Origin: Waddliaceae bacterium
Lineage (GTDB): Bacteria > Chlamydiota > Chlamydiia > Chlamydiales > GCA-2709385
Direction of reading: 5' to 3'
Assembly (NCBI GenBank): GCA_002709385.1
Contig: PAQS01000019.1
Location: 62,001 to 126,000, forward strand
DNA length: 64,000 nt
The notes beneath the pieces were generated by a model. The model was not told where the DNA came from and made no database searches. It saw nothing but the letters and a program-made list of their open reading frames with translations. Below are positions 51,466 to 60,592 of this stretch, piece by piece; positions within the stretch are counted from its first letter, which is position 1, and the number at the start of each line of letters is the position of its first letter. A program made the translations under genes and the position numbers.

Positions 51466-52998
51466 TTAGTAAATATAAGTACTTTCTTCTTCCATTACAG
51501 GAGTGCGTAGAGTATCAGATTCCATACGGATTCGAATACGACCATCTCCTAAGTCTTGTGCTTGTGCTTGAATAGAATATTCTAGAACTTGTTTAGCTTC
51601 CAAAACTTCAAGAGGAGAGAACGTTACTGTCTGACCAGAAACAGTACTACTTGTCGCTCCTGCTGCACTTAAAGGCATAATATGCGGACTAAAATCAGCA
51701 ATAATACGTACATTTGTATCTTTCGCAGTACCTTTATTGGCCACACGAACTTTATAAAGCGTTGTTGTACCAATCAATAAAGGATCATGTGTATCAATCG
51801 CTTCAATAACCAAAGCTGGATGCCCCTTCCATAAGGTTTCAAAAGCAAAAGCTTTTTCAATTCCTTCCGCCGTTTTTATCTGTAATTCTTGAAGTTGATT
51901 TCCTACTTCTTCTGATGTGGCTGAAAACCGGAATTGAGCGCTTTCTCCAACACGCAAACGATCTAAGTGCCATTTCATTGAACCATCAGATACTTCTGCT
52001 TCCTCCGCAGAAATTAGCTTTGTTCCAGCTGGTAAAAGATCTTGGATTGATAATCCAGTTAAATCTACATCTCCAGTATTTGTTACAGTAAAACCATACT
52101 GCACAGGCTTACCAACCATTTGCTCTTCAGGTGCATCACGCTCTACAGTTAACATTCCTAGCTGTACTTGAGTTTTCAGAGTTCGTGTTGTAGAACCCGC
52201 ATTAGCAGAAGATAAAGATAATTCCTGGCATGGATTGCCACTAGCAACAGCTTTTAATGTGAATTTTACATCTTTAGCTTCTCCAGGAGCTAAATCCCCT
52301 AAATCAAAAATTAACTCTTTTCGACCTGTTTCATGAATAAATTCTTCAGGCAGATGATTGCGTACAACTAATCCTCTTGCCTTTACCTTTCCTTCATTAC
52401 GGACAATTGCCTGATAAGTAGCAGTACCATCTACCATAGCAATACTCGCACCAGTGAAATCCATCTTTAAACTAGCTTCTGCTACCCATGTAGAAACATG
52501 ACCAGCGGGATTCCCCACAATTGTACAAGCCCCAGATAACTCTCCTATAACTTCTGGCACATACCATAGTTTGAGTTCTGCCGACTGCCCTTCTCTAAGA
52601 AAATCAATATCCCAACGCACTTTTCCGTTTTCTAATTTTACTGGAGGATCACTACGTACAAATTGTGCTGAATCGGGCACCCACTCCGTCACTACAATAT
52701 TTGCAGCATCATCTACAGCTCCAACAACAATTCTAACAAGATACTCTTCTCCAATTTGCGTAACACTTGGAACAAACTTCGCTAACTGTACCAAACCTGT
52801 GTGAATATCTACTCGATTGTCGCCTCCAGAAATACGAGGAGTCGCACCCAATTGCAGCTCTTCAGGAGCATCTACTGCAACATAATTCACTGTTCGGTGA
52901 GCCCCGCCATCATGAGACGCATGATTTCGAGATGAACAACTCATCAAACAAAAGAAAATAACGAGACAACTTAGGACCGAATACCAAGCTCTATGCAT
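51466..52998 (-). CDS. OmcB-like DUF11 envelope lipoprotein, poor in cysteine
   Basis: The 510-residue protein starts with a lipoprotein signal (VLSCLVIFFCLMSCSS; lipobox LMSC, acylated Cys near residue 21). It then has three to four DUF11/OmcB-type immunoglobulin-like repeats, seen in GEEYLVRIVVGAVDDAANIVV, VKARGLVVRNHLPEEF, QYGFTVTNTGDVDLTGLSI and LYKVRVANKGTAKDTNVRI. Overall it resembles chlamydial OmcB, the 60-kDa cysteine-rich protein of the elementary-body envelope. Unlike OmcB it has only two cysteines beyond the lipid-bearing one, so it cannot form the known disulfide network. GGAGGGAG precedes the ATG. It is probably a periplasmic or outer-membrane structural lipoprotein. Confidence 0.85.
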   Translation of the reverse strand: MHRAWYSVLSCLVIFFCLMSCSSRNHASHDGGAHRTVNYVAVDAPEELQLGATPRISGGDNRVDIHTGLVQLAKFVPSVTQIGEEYLVRIVVGAVDDAANIVVTEWVPDSAQFVRSDPPVKLENGKVRWDIDFLREGQSAELKLWYVPEVIGELSGACTIVGNPAGHVSTWVAEASLKMDFTGASIAMVDGTATYQAIVRNEGKVKARGLVVRNHLPEEFIHETGRKELIFDLGDLAPGEAKDVKFTLKAVASGNPCQELSLSSANAGSTTRTLKTQVQLGMLTVERDAPEEQMVGKPVQYGFTVTNTGDVDLTGLSIQDLLPAGTKLISAEEAEVSDGSMKWHLDRLRVGESAQFRFSATSEEVGNQLQELQIKTAEGIEKAFAFETLWKGHPALVIEAIDTHDPLLIGTTTLYKVRVANKGTAKDTNVRIIADFSPHIMPLSAAGATSSTVSGQTVTFSPLEVLEAKQVLEYSIQAQAQDLGDGRIRIRMESDTLRTPVMEEESTYIY

Positions 52999-53038
52999 CT
53001 ATCTCCCTCCAATGGGATACGCAGTCAAATTAATTACC

Positions 53039-53066
53039 ATAATAGTAAATTATTATTTCACTGCAA
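53039..53066 (-). promoter_or_regulatory. Predicted promoter of the OmcB-like gene
   Basis: On the minus strand TTGCAG (-35) and TATTAT (-10) are separated by 16 bases, about 40 bases before the ATG with its strong GGAGGGAG ribosome binding site. The match is four of six in -35 and five of six in -10. It is plausible but untested. Confidence 0.4.
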
Positions 53067-53145
53067 ATAGATGATAAACCTCCTCTTTGAAAATCTCCTG
53101 TAAATATAGGTATTTTTGTCGTAATTAACTTAAACAAAATAGCTA

Positions 53146-53173
53146 ATGACAAAAATACTAATTTAAATATAGA
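53146..53173 (+). promoter_or_regulatory. Predicted promoter of the hydrophobic protein gene at 53215
   Basis: ATGACA (-35, five of six) and TATAGA (-10) are 16 bases apart and end about 40 bases before the ATG at 53215. The divergent arrangement with the OmcB-like promoter leaves about 80 bases between the two, so they could share regulation. Confidence 0.38.
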
Positions 53174-53214
53174 ATATTTTTCTTTTCAAAACTCAGAAGA
53201 AGGTTTGATCTCTC

Positions 53215-54090
53215 ATGCAAAACCTACATATTGCCGCAAACGAGGCTAACTCCAACTCTACTATTCTTTGTCCAAGTTTAGAGCAATCTAAACGCCCTCA
53301 ATTTGTTCGCGTTAATGCAGAATCTGATCTTCCAACTCCTGCAGTTTCCCTTACATCCTCAGTTCTAACTGCTGAACCTAGCTCGATTGAAAAGGTAGGG
53401 CCAACAGTAGGTATAATGATGGGAATGACAACACTTGCAGGCTTCATTACTTGGTATGCTGGAGGGAATCTGCCATTCAGCTGTGGTGCTGCACTTGCTG
53501 GTTCTACAATGGGAAAACAAGACTTCAAATATTTCCAAAAAGAAGATTTTCCTGAACTTTTGAAAGCCATCAAAGCCGATATGGCTCAGATGAATAAAAG
53601 TGAAAAAAGAGCTTATCTAGCTAAAGCTTGCTTAATTGGAACAGCTGGTGGGTCTCTTGGAGTTGCAGCTGGAACGATAGGAGCCGGACTTCTAACAGGT
53701 GCCGCATATACGGCCGCTGCTATGGGACCGTTTTTACTCGGCATGGGAATTTGTTCTGTTGGGAAAAAAGCCTGTAAATCTACAGCAAGTATTGGGAAAC
53801 AGGGATGGGACTCTATTAGCAGTTCTATAGCTGGAGAACCTGGCATAGGCGGTCGTATTGCACAAGTAATGCCAGATACTCTTAAAGTCTCCGATACGAC
53901 TCAACAAATTGCAGGAAATGTTGCTCAAGGAGTAGGACATTTAGGCTTTAATATTGGAATGCTCTGGTACGGTATTCCGGCTATCATCGATAGCGCGAAA
54001 GACGTCGTACCAGAACTTGCCGGCCCTTATATAGCCCCAGTTGTTTATTTAACGTATTTTGGGATTCAAGCTGGCTTAAATTTAGCTTAA
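53215..54090 (+). CDS. Hypothetical hydrophobic protein, possible inclusion-membrane-type protein
   Basis: The 291-residue protein has no signal peptide and no family that I recognise. After 60 polar residues there is a hydrophobic segment ([20 protein letters not shown], about 64-83). A charged stretch is followed by a long Gly/Ala-rich hydrophobic region (about 142-182, [20 protein letters not shown] then [20 protein letters not shown]) and further apolar segments at the C-terminus (about 243-291). The long bilobed hydrophobic region with a polar N-terminus recalls chlamydial Inc proteins, which type III secretion inserts into the inclusion membrane. The resemblance is only by layout. It overlaps the convergent enolase gene by 9 bases. 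Confidence 0.68.
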   Translation: MQNLHIAANEANSNSTILCPSLEQSKRPQFVRVNAESDLPTPAVSLTSSVLTAEPSSIEKVGPTVGIMMGMTTLAGFITWYAGGNLPFSCGAALAGSTMGKQDFKYFQKEDFPELLKAIKADMAQMNKSEKRAYLAKACLIGTAGGSLGVAAGTIGAGLLTGAAYTAAAMGPFLLGMGICSVGKKACKSTASIGKQGWDSISSSIAGEPGIGGRIAQVMPDTLKVSDTTQQIAGNVAQGVGHLGFNIGMLWYGIPAIIDSAKDVVPELAGPYIAPVVYLTYFGIQAGLNLA

Positions 54091-55401
54091 AGCCATAGCG
54101 ACAGTAGCCGCTCGGTTGCTGTCGCCAAACCTTGCCAAATCACCCATTTCAGACTCAATCCAAAGCAAACGATTATATTTAGCAATTCTATCCGTCCGCG
54201 ACATAGAACCTGTTTTGATTTGCCCTGCATTCACTGCAACAGCAATATCAGCAATCATCGTATCAGCTGTTTCTCCAGAGCGGTGAGAAATCACACTTGT
54301 ATATCCATGAGTATGAGCCATTCTCACAGCATCTAAAGTCTCTGATAATGTTCCAATTTGATTTACTTTAATGAGAATAGAATTTGCTACCCCAGTATCA
54401 ATTCCTCTACGGAGAAACTTTGTATTGGTAACAAATAGATCATCACCTACTAGTTGAATTTTTTGACCCAAACGCTTGGTAAGTAATTCCCATCCTTCCC
54501 AGTCATTTTCATCTAAGCCATCTTCAATCGAATCAATCGGATAACGTTTGCATAAACTTTCTAAATAATCTACCTGCTCAGCCGAAGTTCTTTCAGCAAA
54601 ATCTTGGCCAGCTTCTTTTCTTTTTTTATCGAAATATTTCCCTGAATCACGATCATAAAACTCAGATGCCGCGCAATCCATCGCAATACTGATCTGATCA
54701 CCAGGACGATACCCAGCTTTTTCTATCGCTTCAATAATCACTTCAATTGCTTCTTCATTAGAACCTAGATTAGGAGCAAATCCCCCTTCATCACCAACAG
54801 AAGTATTATGTTTCTTTTCTTTTAAAAGAGATTTAAGCTGATGAAATACCTCAGCTCCCCATCGCACAGACTCAGAAAAAGAAGGAGCTCCCTTTGGACG
54901 AATCATAAATTCTTGGAAATCCAGAGAATTATCAGCATGTGCTCCACCATTGATAATATTCATCATTGGACAAGGCAAAGAGCCTGCTCCACATCCACCA
55001 ATATAACGATATAAAGGAATTTGAGCGCACTGAGCACCTGCTCTAGCAATCGCTAAAGATGCTCCTAAAATTGCATTAGCACCAAACTTTGCTTTTGTCT
55101 CTGTCCCATCCGCTCGGCGCATTAAATGATCTAAGTGCTCTTGCTCAAAGACAGATTGACCAATTAATAAATCCCGAAGAGGACCATTCACATGAGCAAC
55201 CGCCTTGCGAACACTCTTACCTAGATAGTAGTTTTGATCTCCATCTCGAAGCTCTAAAGCCTCATGCTCTCCTGTGGAAGCCCCAGAAGGTACAGCAGCT
55301 TTGGTAATCACGCCACTATCGGTACCAATCATTACCTCAAGCGTAGGATTACCTCGAGAATCAAGAATTTGAATCGCTTTGACAGACTGAATTTGATGCA
55401 T
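54082..55401 (-). CDS. eno: Enolase
   Basis: The 439-residue enzyme converts 2-phosphoglycerate to phosphoenolpyruvate in glycolysis. It is complete, with [14 protein letters not shown] at the start, [16 protein letters not shown] (about 155-170), [17 protein letters not shown] (about 205-221), metal ligands including the Asp in [11 protein letters not shown] and in VGDDLFVTN, catalytic Lys in [14 protein letters not shown] and the signature [20 protein letters not shown] 55401 (MHQIQSVK) is selected: AGGA lies about 9 bases upstream and homologues start there; the frame stays open 14 codons further. With pgi it shows that glycolysis operates. Confidence 0.97.
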   Translation of the reverse strand: MHQIQSVKAIQILDSRGNPTLEVMIGTDSGVITKAAVPSGASTGEHEALELRDGDQNYYLGKSVRKAVAHVNGPLRDLLIGQSVFEQEHLDHLMRRADGTETKAKFGANAILGASLAIARAGAQCAQIPLYRYIGGCGAGSLPCPMMNIINGGAHADNSLDFQEFMIRPKGAPSFSESVRWGAEVFHQLKSLLKEKKHNTSVGDEGGFAPNLGSNEEAIEVIIEAIEKAGYRPGDQISIAMDCAASEFYDRDSGKYFDKKRKEAGQDFAERTSAEQVDYLESLCKRYPIDSIEDGLDENDWEGWELLTKRLGQKIQLVGDDLFVTNTKFLRRGIDTGVANSILIKVNQIGTLSETLDAVRMAHTHGYTSVISHRSGETADTMIADIAVAVNAGQIKTGSMSRTDRIAKYNRLLWIESEMGDLARFGDSNRAATVAMALS

Positions 55402-55475
55402 GCAACTCTTCCTTTCCTTTGTGAATCGTTCTTGCCCAAGCATAGCTAGAACTCCTCTTTTGAGGAAATAAGTTG

Positions 55476-56603
55476 CTAACGTCTCAAATGTTTTTCCCTT
55501 AGGCTATATAAAAGCGCAATATAAGATTCATATCTCATAAAAGAAAGCTCTTCTTCTTCGATCGCTATTTTCACCGCACATGAAGGTTCATGATCATGCA
55601 AACAAGGCTGAAAACGACACTTTTGTCCTATTTCAGCAATATCAGGAAAATAAGAACCAAGCTCTGCTTCAGTAAGATCCCATACCCCAAAACTCTTGAT
55701 TCCAGGAGTATCAATCACCCATCCACCAAATTCTAACTCAACAAGTTTAGCTGCAGTGGTTGTATGGGCACCTTTTTGAGTATGCTCCACAATGGAAGCT
55801 GTCAAAAGATTCAAACCTGTAATTGCATTGATTAGAGAGGACTTACCTACCCCAGACTGTCCAGAAAACACAGATGCTTTATCTTTCATCAATGCTTTGA
55901 TATCTTCAATACCTTCCCCTGTTTTCGTACTAACAGGAATCACAGGTATTCCTAATTTACTATAAGCATCAACAAATTCCTGAATATACTCATCTAAGCC
56001 CTCATACTCTTCAAGCAAATCCATCTTATTGACGATAATCACTGCATCCATGCCCCCTTTTCGGGTAGCAATGATGTAACGATCAACAAGACTCGGCTTT
56101 AATCCTGGCTGCTCAGCTGATACCGTGATAAGGACCATGTCCAAATTCGCTGCAATCAAGTGCTGTTTTCTTCTCGATAGATTATCAGAGCGAGCAAGTA
56201 CAGATCGGCGTTCTTCTACGTGACAAATAGAACCTTCTCCACCATCAACTAACTCAAAAAGAACAAAATCCCCAATAGTAATGAGATTCTTTAAACGTGT
56301 GCGGTCTTTTTTCAAGAGACCTCGAAGATAACAATAGATTTCTTTTCCTTCAGACGACACAACATAACGCTCACCACCTACAGCAATAACACGTCCTCTT
56401 TGTAGATCTTCCTTCTGAACACTCAAATTTTCATGAAGATCATTTGTCTTCTTTTGTTTATCTTGATCCGTCTTTTTATACTGGGAACGATCACGTCTCT
56501 TAGCTATCTTTCTATCTAAACGCGCTTCTTTACGAGTTTCTTTCTCAAGCTCTTCAAAATACGCTTCGTCTTCTGGAGAAAATTTTCCACCTTTTTTACT
56601 CAC
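55476..56603 (-). CDS. rsgA: Ribosome small subunit-dependent GTPase RsgA
   Basis: The 375-residue protein is a circularly permuted GTPase that helps 30S ribosome maturation. A basic N-terminal extension (about 20-60) precedes an OB domain ([14 protein letters not shown]). The G motifs come in permuted order: NKMDLLE (G4), PVSTKTGEG (G5), [15 protein letters not shown] (G1), THTTT-type switch I (GAHTTTAAK) and DTPGIKSFG (G3). The C-terminal zinc knuckle is [17 protein letters not shown] 56603 is preferred because GGAGG lies 8 bases upstream of it; TTG 56618 is open in frame but falls at the ribosome binding site. The start overlaps the end of the methyltransferase gene. Confidence 0.95.
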   Translation of the reverse strand: MSKKGGKFSPEDEAYFEELEKETRKEARLDRKIAKRRDRSQYKKTDQDKQKKTNDLHENLSVQKEDLQRGRVIAVGGERYVVSSEGKEIYCYLRGLLKKDRTRLKNLITIGDFVLFELVDGGEGSICHVEERRSVLARSDNLSRRKQHLIAANLDMVLITVSAEQPGLKPSLVDRYIIATRKGGMDAVIIVNKMDLLEEYEGLDEYIQEFVDAYSKLGIPVIPVSTKTGEGIEDIKALMKDKASVFSGQSGVGKSSLINAITGLNLLTASIVEHTQKGAHTTTAAKLVELEFGGWVIDTPGIKSFGVWDLTEAELGSYFPDIAEIGQKCRFQPCLHDHEPSCAVKIAIEEEELSFMRYESYIALLYSLREKHLRR

Positions 56604-57360
56604 AAACTTTTCCTCCAAGTACGTACATCAATATTCCTCCAGCAACACCCACATTCAAAGATTCTGATTCAACTCTCATCTTAATACTCACCCTCTCCGC
56701 ATTGAGAAACCCTTCCACAGAAATTCCCCGCGCTTCATTCCCAAGAACTAAAGCAATCCTTTTACGTCCGATAAAATTACTTGGTTCGTTGCCTTCGATA
56801 TCTGCTAGTAAAATATCGAGTTCTTGTTCTTTGCAGTACTCTAACAACTGTTTTTTATCTCCGGAAAGAAAAGGTAAATGAAATGTGGCTCCTTTTGCAG
56901 AACGAAGGGCTTTATCATTGTATGGATCTACGGTCCCATCCAGTAAAAACACCGCATCCCACCCCAAAGCCAGTGCTGAACGAATCAAGGTTCCAAGATT
57001 GCCTGGATCACTGAGGCCATCTAAAACTAACAAACGTGTAACTGTAGATTGAAAGTTTTGGTCGGGAATTTTGAACTCAGCTGCATAGCCATCGGGCTCT
57101 TCCAACCCTGTAATTTTTTTCATGACTTGTTCGCTTACACGATAAAGTACTTTTCCCTTTGCTGAATCTGAAAGAGAAATTTCTTCACCTAAAATGAGAG
57201 CACTCGGTGTAAATTTTTGTAAAAGGTCCAGAACAAGATTTTTTCCTACAATCAGTACCTTGTTCTCTTTTTGTCGTTCTTTTCTATCTTTACGAAGCTT
57301 TACCCAAAATTTTACTTGGGGGTGCTGCAAACTACTCAAATATTTTTCTTCGCAAGTCAA
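56596..57360 (-). CDS. SpoU-family RNA 2'-O-methyltransferase
   Basis: The 254-residue protein has an N-terminal substrate-binding domain and a C-terminal SPOUT knot domain with the three signature motifs: LDGLSDPGNLGTLIRSALALG (motif 1, split, about 117-137), ALVLGNEARGIS (motif 2, about 203-214) and IKMRVESESLNVGVAGGIL (motif 3, about 225-243). It uses S-adenosylmethionine to methylate a ribose in rRNA or tRNA; the target site is unknown, but the length fits the TsnR/RlmB group. It overlaps rsgA by 8 bases and the tRNA nucleotidyltransferase gene upstream by 4 bases, so the three RNA-related genes form an operon. Confidence 0.93.
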   Translation of the reverse strand: MTCEEKYLSSLQHPQVKFWVKLRKDRKERQKENKVLIVGKNLVLDLLQKFTPSALILGEEISLSDSAKGKVLYRVSEQVMKKITGLEEPDGYAAEFKIPDQNFQSTVTRLLVLDGLSDPGNLGTLIRSALALGWDAVFLLDGTVDPYNDKALRSAKGATFHLPFLSGDKKQLLEYCKEQELDILLADIEGNEPSNFIGRKRIALVLGNEARGISVEGFLNAERVSIKMRVESESLNVGVAGGILMYVLGGKVCE

Positions 57361-58586
57361 GAGAAGGTTCCTCCATGTTTAATCAAGAGCTGCTCAATAA
57401 CCGCTTCTTTTTCATGAAGATTTTTATTCACGCTAATTTCTGCTGCTTCTTCCAAGAACTTTCCAAGTTGTGGACTCGGCTTCAGCCCTTTCTTCATCAA
57501 ATCCGCTGCTGTTACAAGAGGGCGTTTTGCTTTTTTACGATCAATGTGCATGGCAAGTTCGTTTTGTTTCTTCTTATGCAAATTGATAAAATCGTTGTGG
57601 TATTGCTCTTTTTGGACCGCTGCTAAACACTCAATACAAAAATCTACATGGTCTTGTGCGTAGAAAAGAACCCATTCATAAGCGCTTACTTCAGCCCGAG
57701 CGCATAAACCTCTACCTGCAACAAATAAATCCACAAAATAAAAATCTTTTTTTGAAAGCTTGTAGCGCTTACAAAACCTCTCATAATCAGAGCATTCCAA
57801 ATCTGGCATCAATGCTAGACAATACAGTATACAAGGAGACTCTTCAGATAGCTTTTTTATATTTGCAACACGATTTTCAAGATCTGAATGTTGTAAATTT
57901 GCAAGCTCAGGAAAGATCAATGAAAGTAAGTTTAAATTTTTAAAATGTAAAATAGCCTGATCAAAACTCGAGTAAGCTTTTATTTTTTGTAACTCTTGCC
58001 ATACTCGCTCAACAGCTACTGCAGGAAATAATTCATGAGCATAACGTTTAATTCCTTGCGCGGTACCTTCGTCAATTTCAAAAGCAAAACGAGAAGCAAA
58101 GCGTACCGCACGAATCATACGTAAACGATCTTCTTGAAAACGTTTTTCTGGATCACCAATTGCACGGAGGACTTTTTTTTCTAAGTCTTCACGTCCACCT
58201 ACATAATCCAAAATTTTCTTGTTAAGAGGATCAAAAAACATTCCATTGATCGTGAAATCTCTCCGCAAAGCATCTGTTTGAGGGTCAGAAGCACAAACGC
58301 TCTCGGGTTGACGACCATTAATGTACTCCCCATCTTGGCGAAACATGGCTACTTCAAATTGCTGGCCCTTGTGACGCACAATCATTACACCAAAACACGC
58401 TCCAACTTCTATCGTATCAGGAAATAATTGGCTTACTTGCTCCGGATTAGCACTCGTCGCAATATCTACGTCATCACCTACTTCACCTCGTAGGTAATCA
58501 CGTACCCATCCTCCAGCAAAATATGTTATATGTCCCGCAGCACGCAGTTTTTCTACAATTTCTTTTCCGAGCTCAAAGCCTGACAT
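57357..58586 (-). CDS. tRNA CCA-adding type nucleotidyltransferase / poly(A) polymerase family protein
   Basis: The 409-residue class II nucleotidyltransferase has the head domain with FAGGWVRDYLRGEVGDDVDIATSA in two parts (about 21-44), with the Gly-rich loop and the metal-binding D-x-D. The conserved DALRRDFTINGMFFDP (about 108-123), DYVGGREDLEKKVLRAIG and EDRLRMIRAVRFASRF (about 157-172) match CCA-adding enzymes and PcnB. Body and tail domains follow, helical with HD-like parts missing. CCA addition and polyadenylation enzymes cannot be separated reliably by eye, so no symbol is given. Its stop overlaps the SpoU methyltransferase start by 4 bases. The gene is divergent from mutL. Confidence 0.92.
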   Translation of the reverse strand: MSGFELGKEIVEKLRAAGHITYFAGGWVRDYLRGEVGDDVDIATSANPEQVSQLFPDTIEVGACFGVMIVRHKGQQFEVAMFRQDGEYINGRQPESVCASDPQTDALRRDFTINGMFFDPLNKKILDYVGGREDLEKKVLRAIGDPEKRFQEDRLRMIRAVRFASRFAFEIDEGTAQGIKRYAHELFPAVAVERVWQELQKIKAYSSFDQAILHFKNLNLLSLIFPELANLQHSDLENRVANIKKLSEESPCILYCLALMPDLECSDYERFCKRYKLSKKDFYFVDLFVAGRGLCARAEVSAYEWVLFYAQDHVDFCIECLAAVQKEQYHNDFINLHKKKQNELAMHIDRKKAKRPLVTAADLMKKGLKPSPQLGKFLEEAAEISVNKNLHEKEAVIEQLLIKHGGTFS

Positions 58587-58718
58587 TTACTTACCTAATT
58601 AACTTAAGTATAATCGATTATAACACAGCAAATCTTTGAGATCATTTTATATTTAAGTTTGAGCCTGTGTTTTCGTAAACTAAGCACTATAAAAACAAAC
58701 CCCAAATTATTTATTTCT

Positions 58719-60581
58719 ATGCCTTCACAAATTCGAGTTTTAGACGACATCACTATTAACAAAATTGCCGCAGGCGAAGTTATTGAAAACCCCGCCTCTG
58801 TTGTAAAAGAGTTAATTGACAACTCAATTGACGCTGAAGCTAAAGAGATTTGTATAGAAATTTCTTGTGGAGGACGCTCTTTAATTCGCGTAAGCGATGA
58901 TGGTTTGGGGATGTCAGCAGACGATGCTCTTCTCTGTTTAGAAAGACATGCCACATCCAAAATTCAATCTCTAGAAGATATTTACACGATTGGTAGTATG
59001 GGTTTTCGTGGTGAAGCTGTGCCATCTATTGCTTCTGTTTCAAAGTTTTCTTTGATTACTTGTAAAGAAGGATCATCTGCGACTCTTGTGAAGGTGGAAG
59101 GTGGACGTATTCTTCAGCAAAGTTCTGCTGAGCGTTCTCGAGGAACAAGTATTGAAGTTCGCTCTTTATTTTTTAATGTTCCTGTCAGAAAAAAATTCCA
59201 ACGTTCTCCACAATATGACTCTCAAGAAATTCTTCAAACAGTACAGCATTTTGCCCTTGCTTATCCCCAGCTTTCTTTCCGCCTTGTTCGCGATAACAAT
59301 CTAGTTTTTCATTCTCGTGCTCAAGAATCTGGAACCTTCTTAGAGCAACTAAAGAGCAATGTTAAGAAAATTATTGGTTCAGATTTTTGCGAAAATAATT
59401 GTCCTGTCTCTAATCAAACAGAACTTTACTCGTTACAGGGGTTTACCAGTACACCTACATTTACAAAACATAACCGAACAGGGCAGTACTTATATGTAAA
59501 CTCTCGTCCAGTTTGGTCACCATTGATCTCTCAAGCTGTATCAGAAGCTTACAGCACTCGCCTTGCAACTAGAAGGCACCCTATTTTTGTATTACACTTC
59601 ACTCTTCCTCCTTCGCATGTAGATATTAATGTCCACCCAAGAAAAAAAGAGCTCCGTTTCCGTCATGAATTCCAAGTCAAAGACTTCATAAAAGCTGCCA
59701 TTGATAAAGCTTTACAAGAAACCAAAGCTCCTCAATTTTCTATCCAATTTGATGAGACTGATTTAGAAAACGAAGATCAAGAGGAAGTAGAAGAATTTTC
59801 TTTTTCCCCTTCTACGAATTTTCCTAAACCTGAACCAGTACATAATCCCTTTTCATTAGATACCGCGCCTACTTCCCCAATTATACAGGAAGAACCTGTG
59901 TATCCTAAATTACTCTCTGAGCCACAAGAATTTGTTTCAGAAAATGTTCAGAGTACTTTTTATGAAACCACAACAAGTGAGTCTTGGCCTGTTCCTATCG
60001 TATTAGCCACAGTCCCTGGCTATATTCTCATTGATATTCAACAAGAACAGGAAGTCCTACAAAACATGGGATGGACGAAAACTAACGAAGGTGTATTGTT
60101 TATCGACCAACAAGCTGCACATAGCCGCATTTTATTTGAGCGTTTGCTTGATCAAGAAAACAAGAAAGAACAAGTCTCTCAAGCGCTCCTTATTCCCTTT
60201 AGCATTAATGTAAACGAATCTGAAAAACTCAAGCTAGAGGCTATTGAAGAAACACTATATTCTTGGGGATTTTCTTGGAAGATTCATGAAAATACAGTGT
60301 CTTTTCATGCAGTCCCTTCTTTTCTCAAGCAAAGTCATGCAAAAGAGCTGCTTTTAGAAATGATACAAAGTGAAAAAGATCTTTGTTCAGATATACAAGC
60401 TAAGCAAATAGCTTCAAGATGTGCTATTAGATCCATGCCTAAAAATAAACGCTTAAGCAAAGAAGAAGCAAGTCTTCTACTGCGTAGTCTAAGAGACTGT
60501 TCTTGTTCAACCTTGACAGCTTTAGGAAAGCCTAGCATGTTTACATTATCAAAAGATGCTATAGAAGAAGCGTTGAGATAA
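58719..60581 (+). CDS. mutL: DNA mismatch repair protein MutL
   Basis: The 620-residue protein links MutS mismatch recognition to strand excision. The N-terminal GHKL ATPase has VLDDITINKIAAGEVIENPA (about 6-25), LIDNSIDAEA, VSDDGLGM, GFRGEAVPSIASVS and the conserved YLYVNSRPV block. An acidic linker (about 345-430) precedes the C-terminal dimerisation domain. The endonuclease motif DQHA-x2-E-x4-E appears as DQQAAHSRILFE, with His to Gln and Glu to Ser changes, so nicking activity is doubtful. ATG 58719 (MPSQIRVL) fits homologues; the frame remains open 20 codons upstream. pepP follows after 11 bases, as in Chlamydia. Confidence 0.95.
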   Translation: MPSQIRVLDDITINKIAAGEVIENPASVVKELIDNSIDAEAKEICIEISCGGRSLIRVSDDGLGMSADDALLCLERHATSKIQSLEDIYTIGSMGFRGEAVPSIASVSKFSLITCKEGSSATLVKVEGGRILQQSSAERSRGTSIEVRSLFFNVPVRKKFQRSPQYDSQEILQTVQHFALAYPQLSFRLVRDNNLVFHSRAQESGTFLEQLKSNVKKIIGSDFCENNCPVSNQTELYSLQGFTSTPTFTKHNRTGQYLYVNSRPVWSPLISQAVSEAYSTRLATRRHPIFVLHFTLPPSHVDINVHPRKKELRFRHEFQVKDFIKAAIDKALQETKAPQFSIQFDETDLENEDQEEVEEFSFSPSTNFPKPEPVHNPFSLDTAPTSPIIQEEPVYPKLLSEPQEFVSENVQSTFYETTTSESWPVPIVLATVPGYILIDIQQEQEVLQNMGWTKTNEGVLFIDQQAAHSRILFERLLDQENKKEQVSQALLIPFSINVNESEKLKLEAIEETLYSWGFSWKIHENTVSFHAVPSFLKQSHAKELLLEMIQSEKDLCSDIQAKQIASRCAIRSMPKNKRLSKEEASLLLRSLRDCSCSTLTALGKPSMFTLSKDAIEEALR

Positions 60582-60592
60582 GTGAGCAAACA

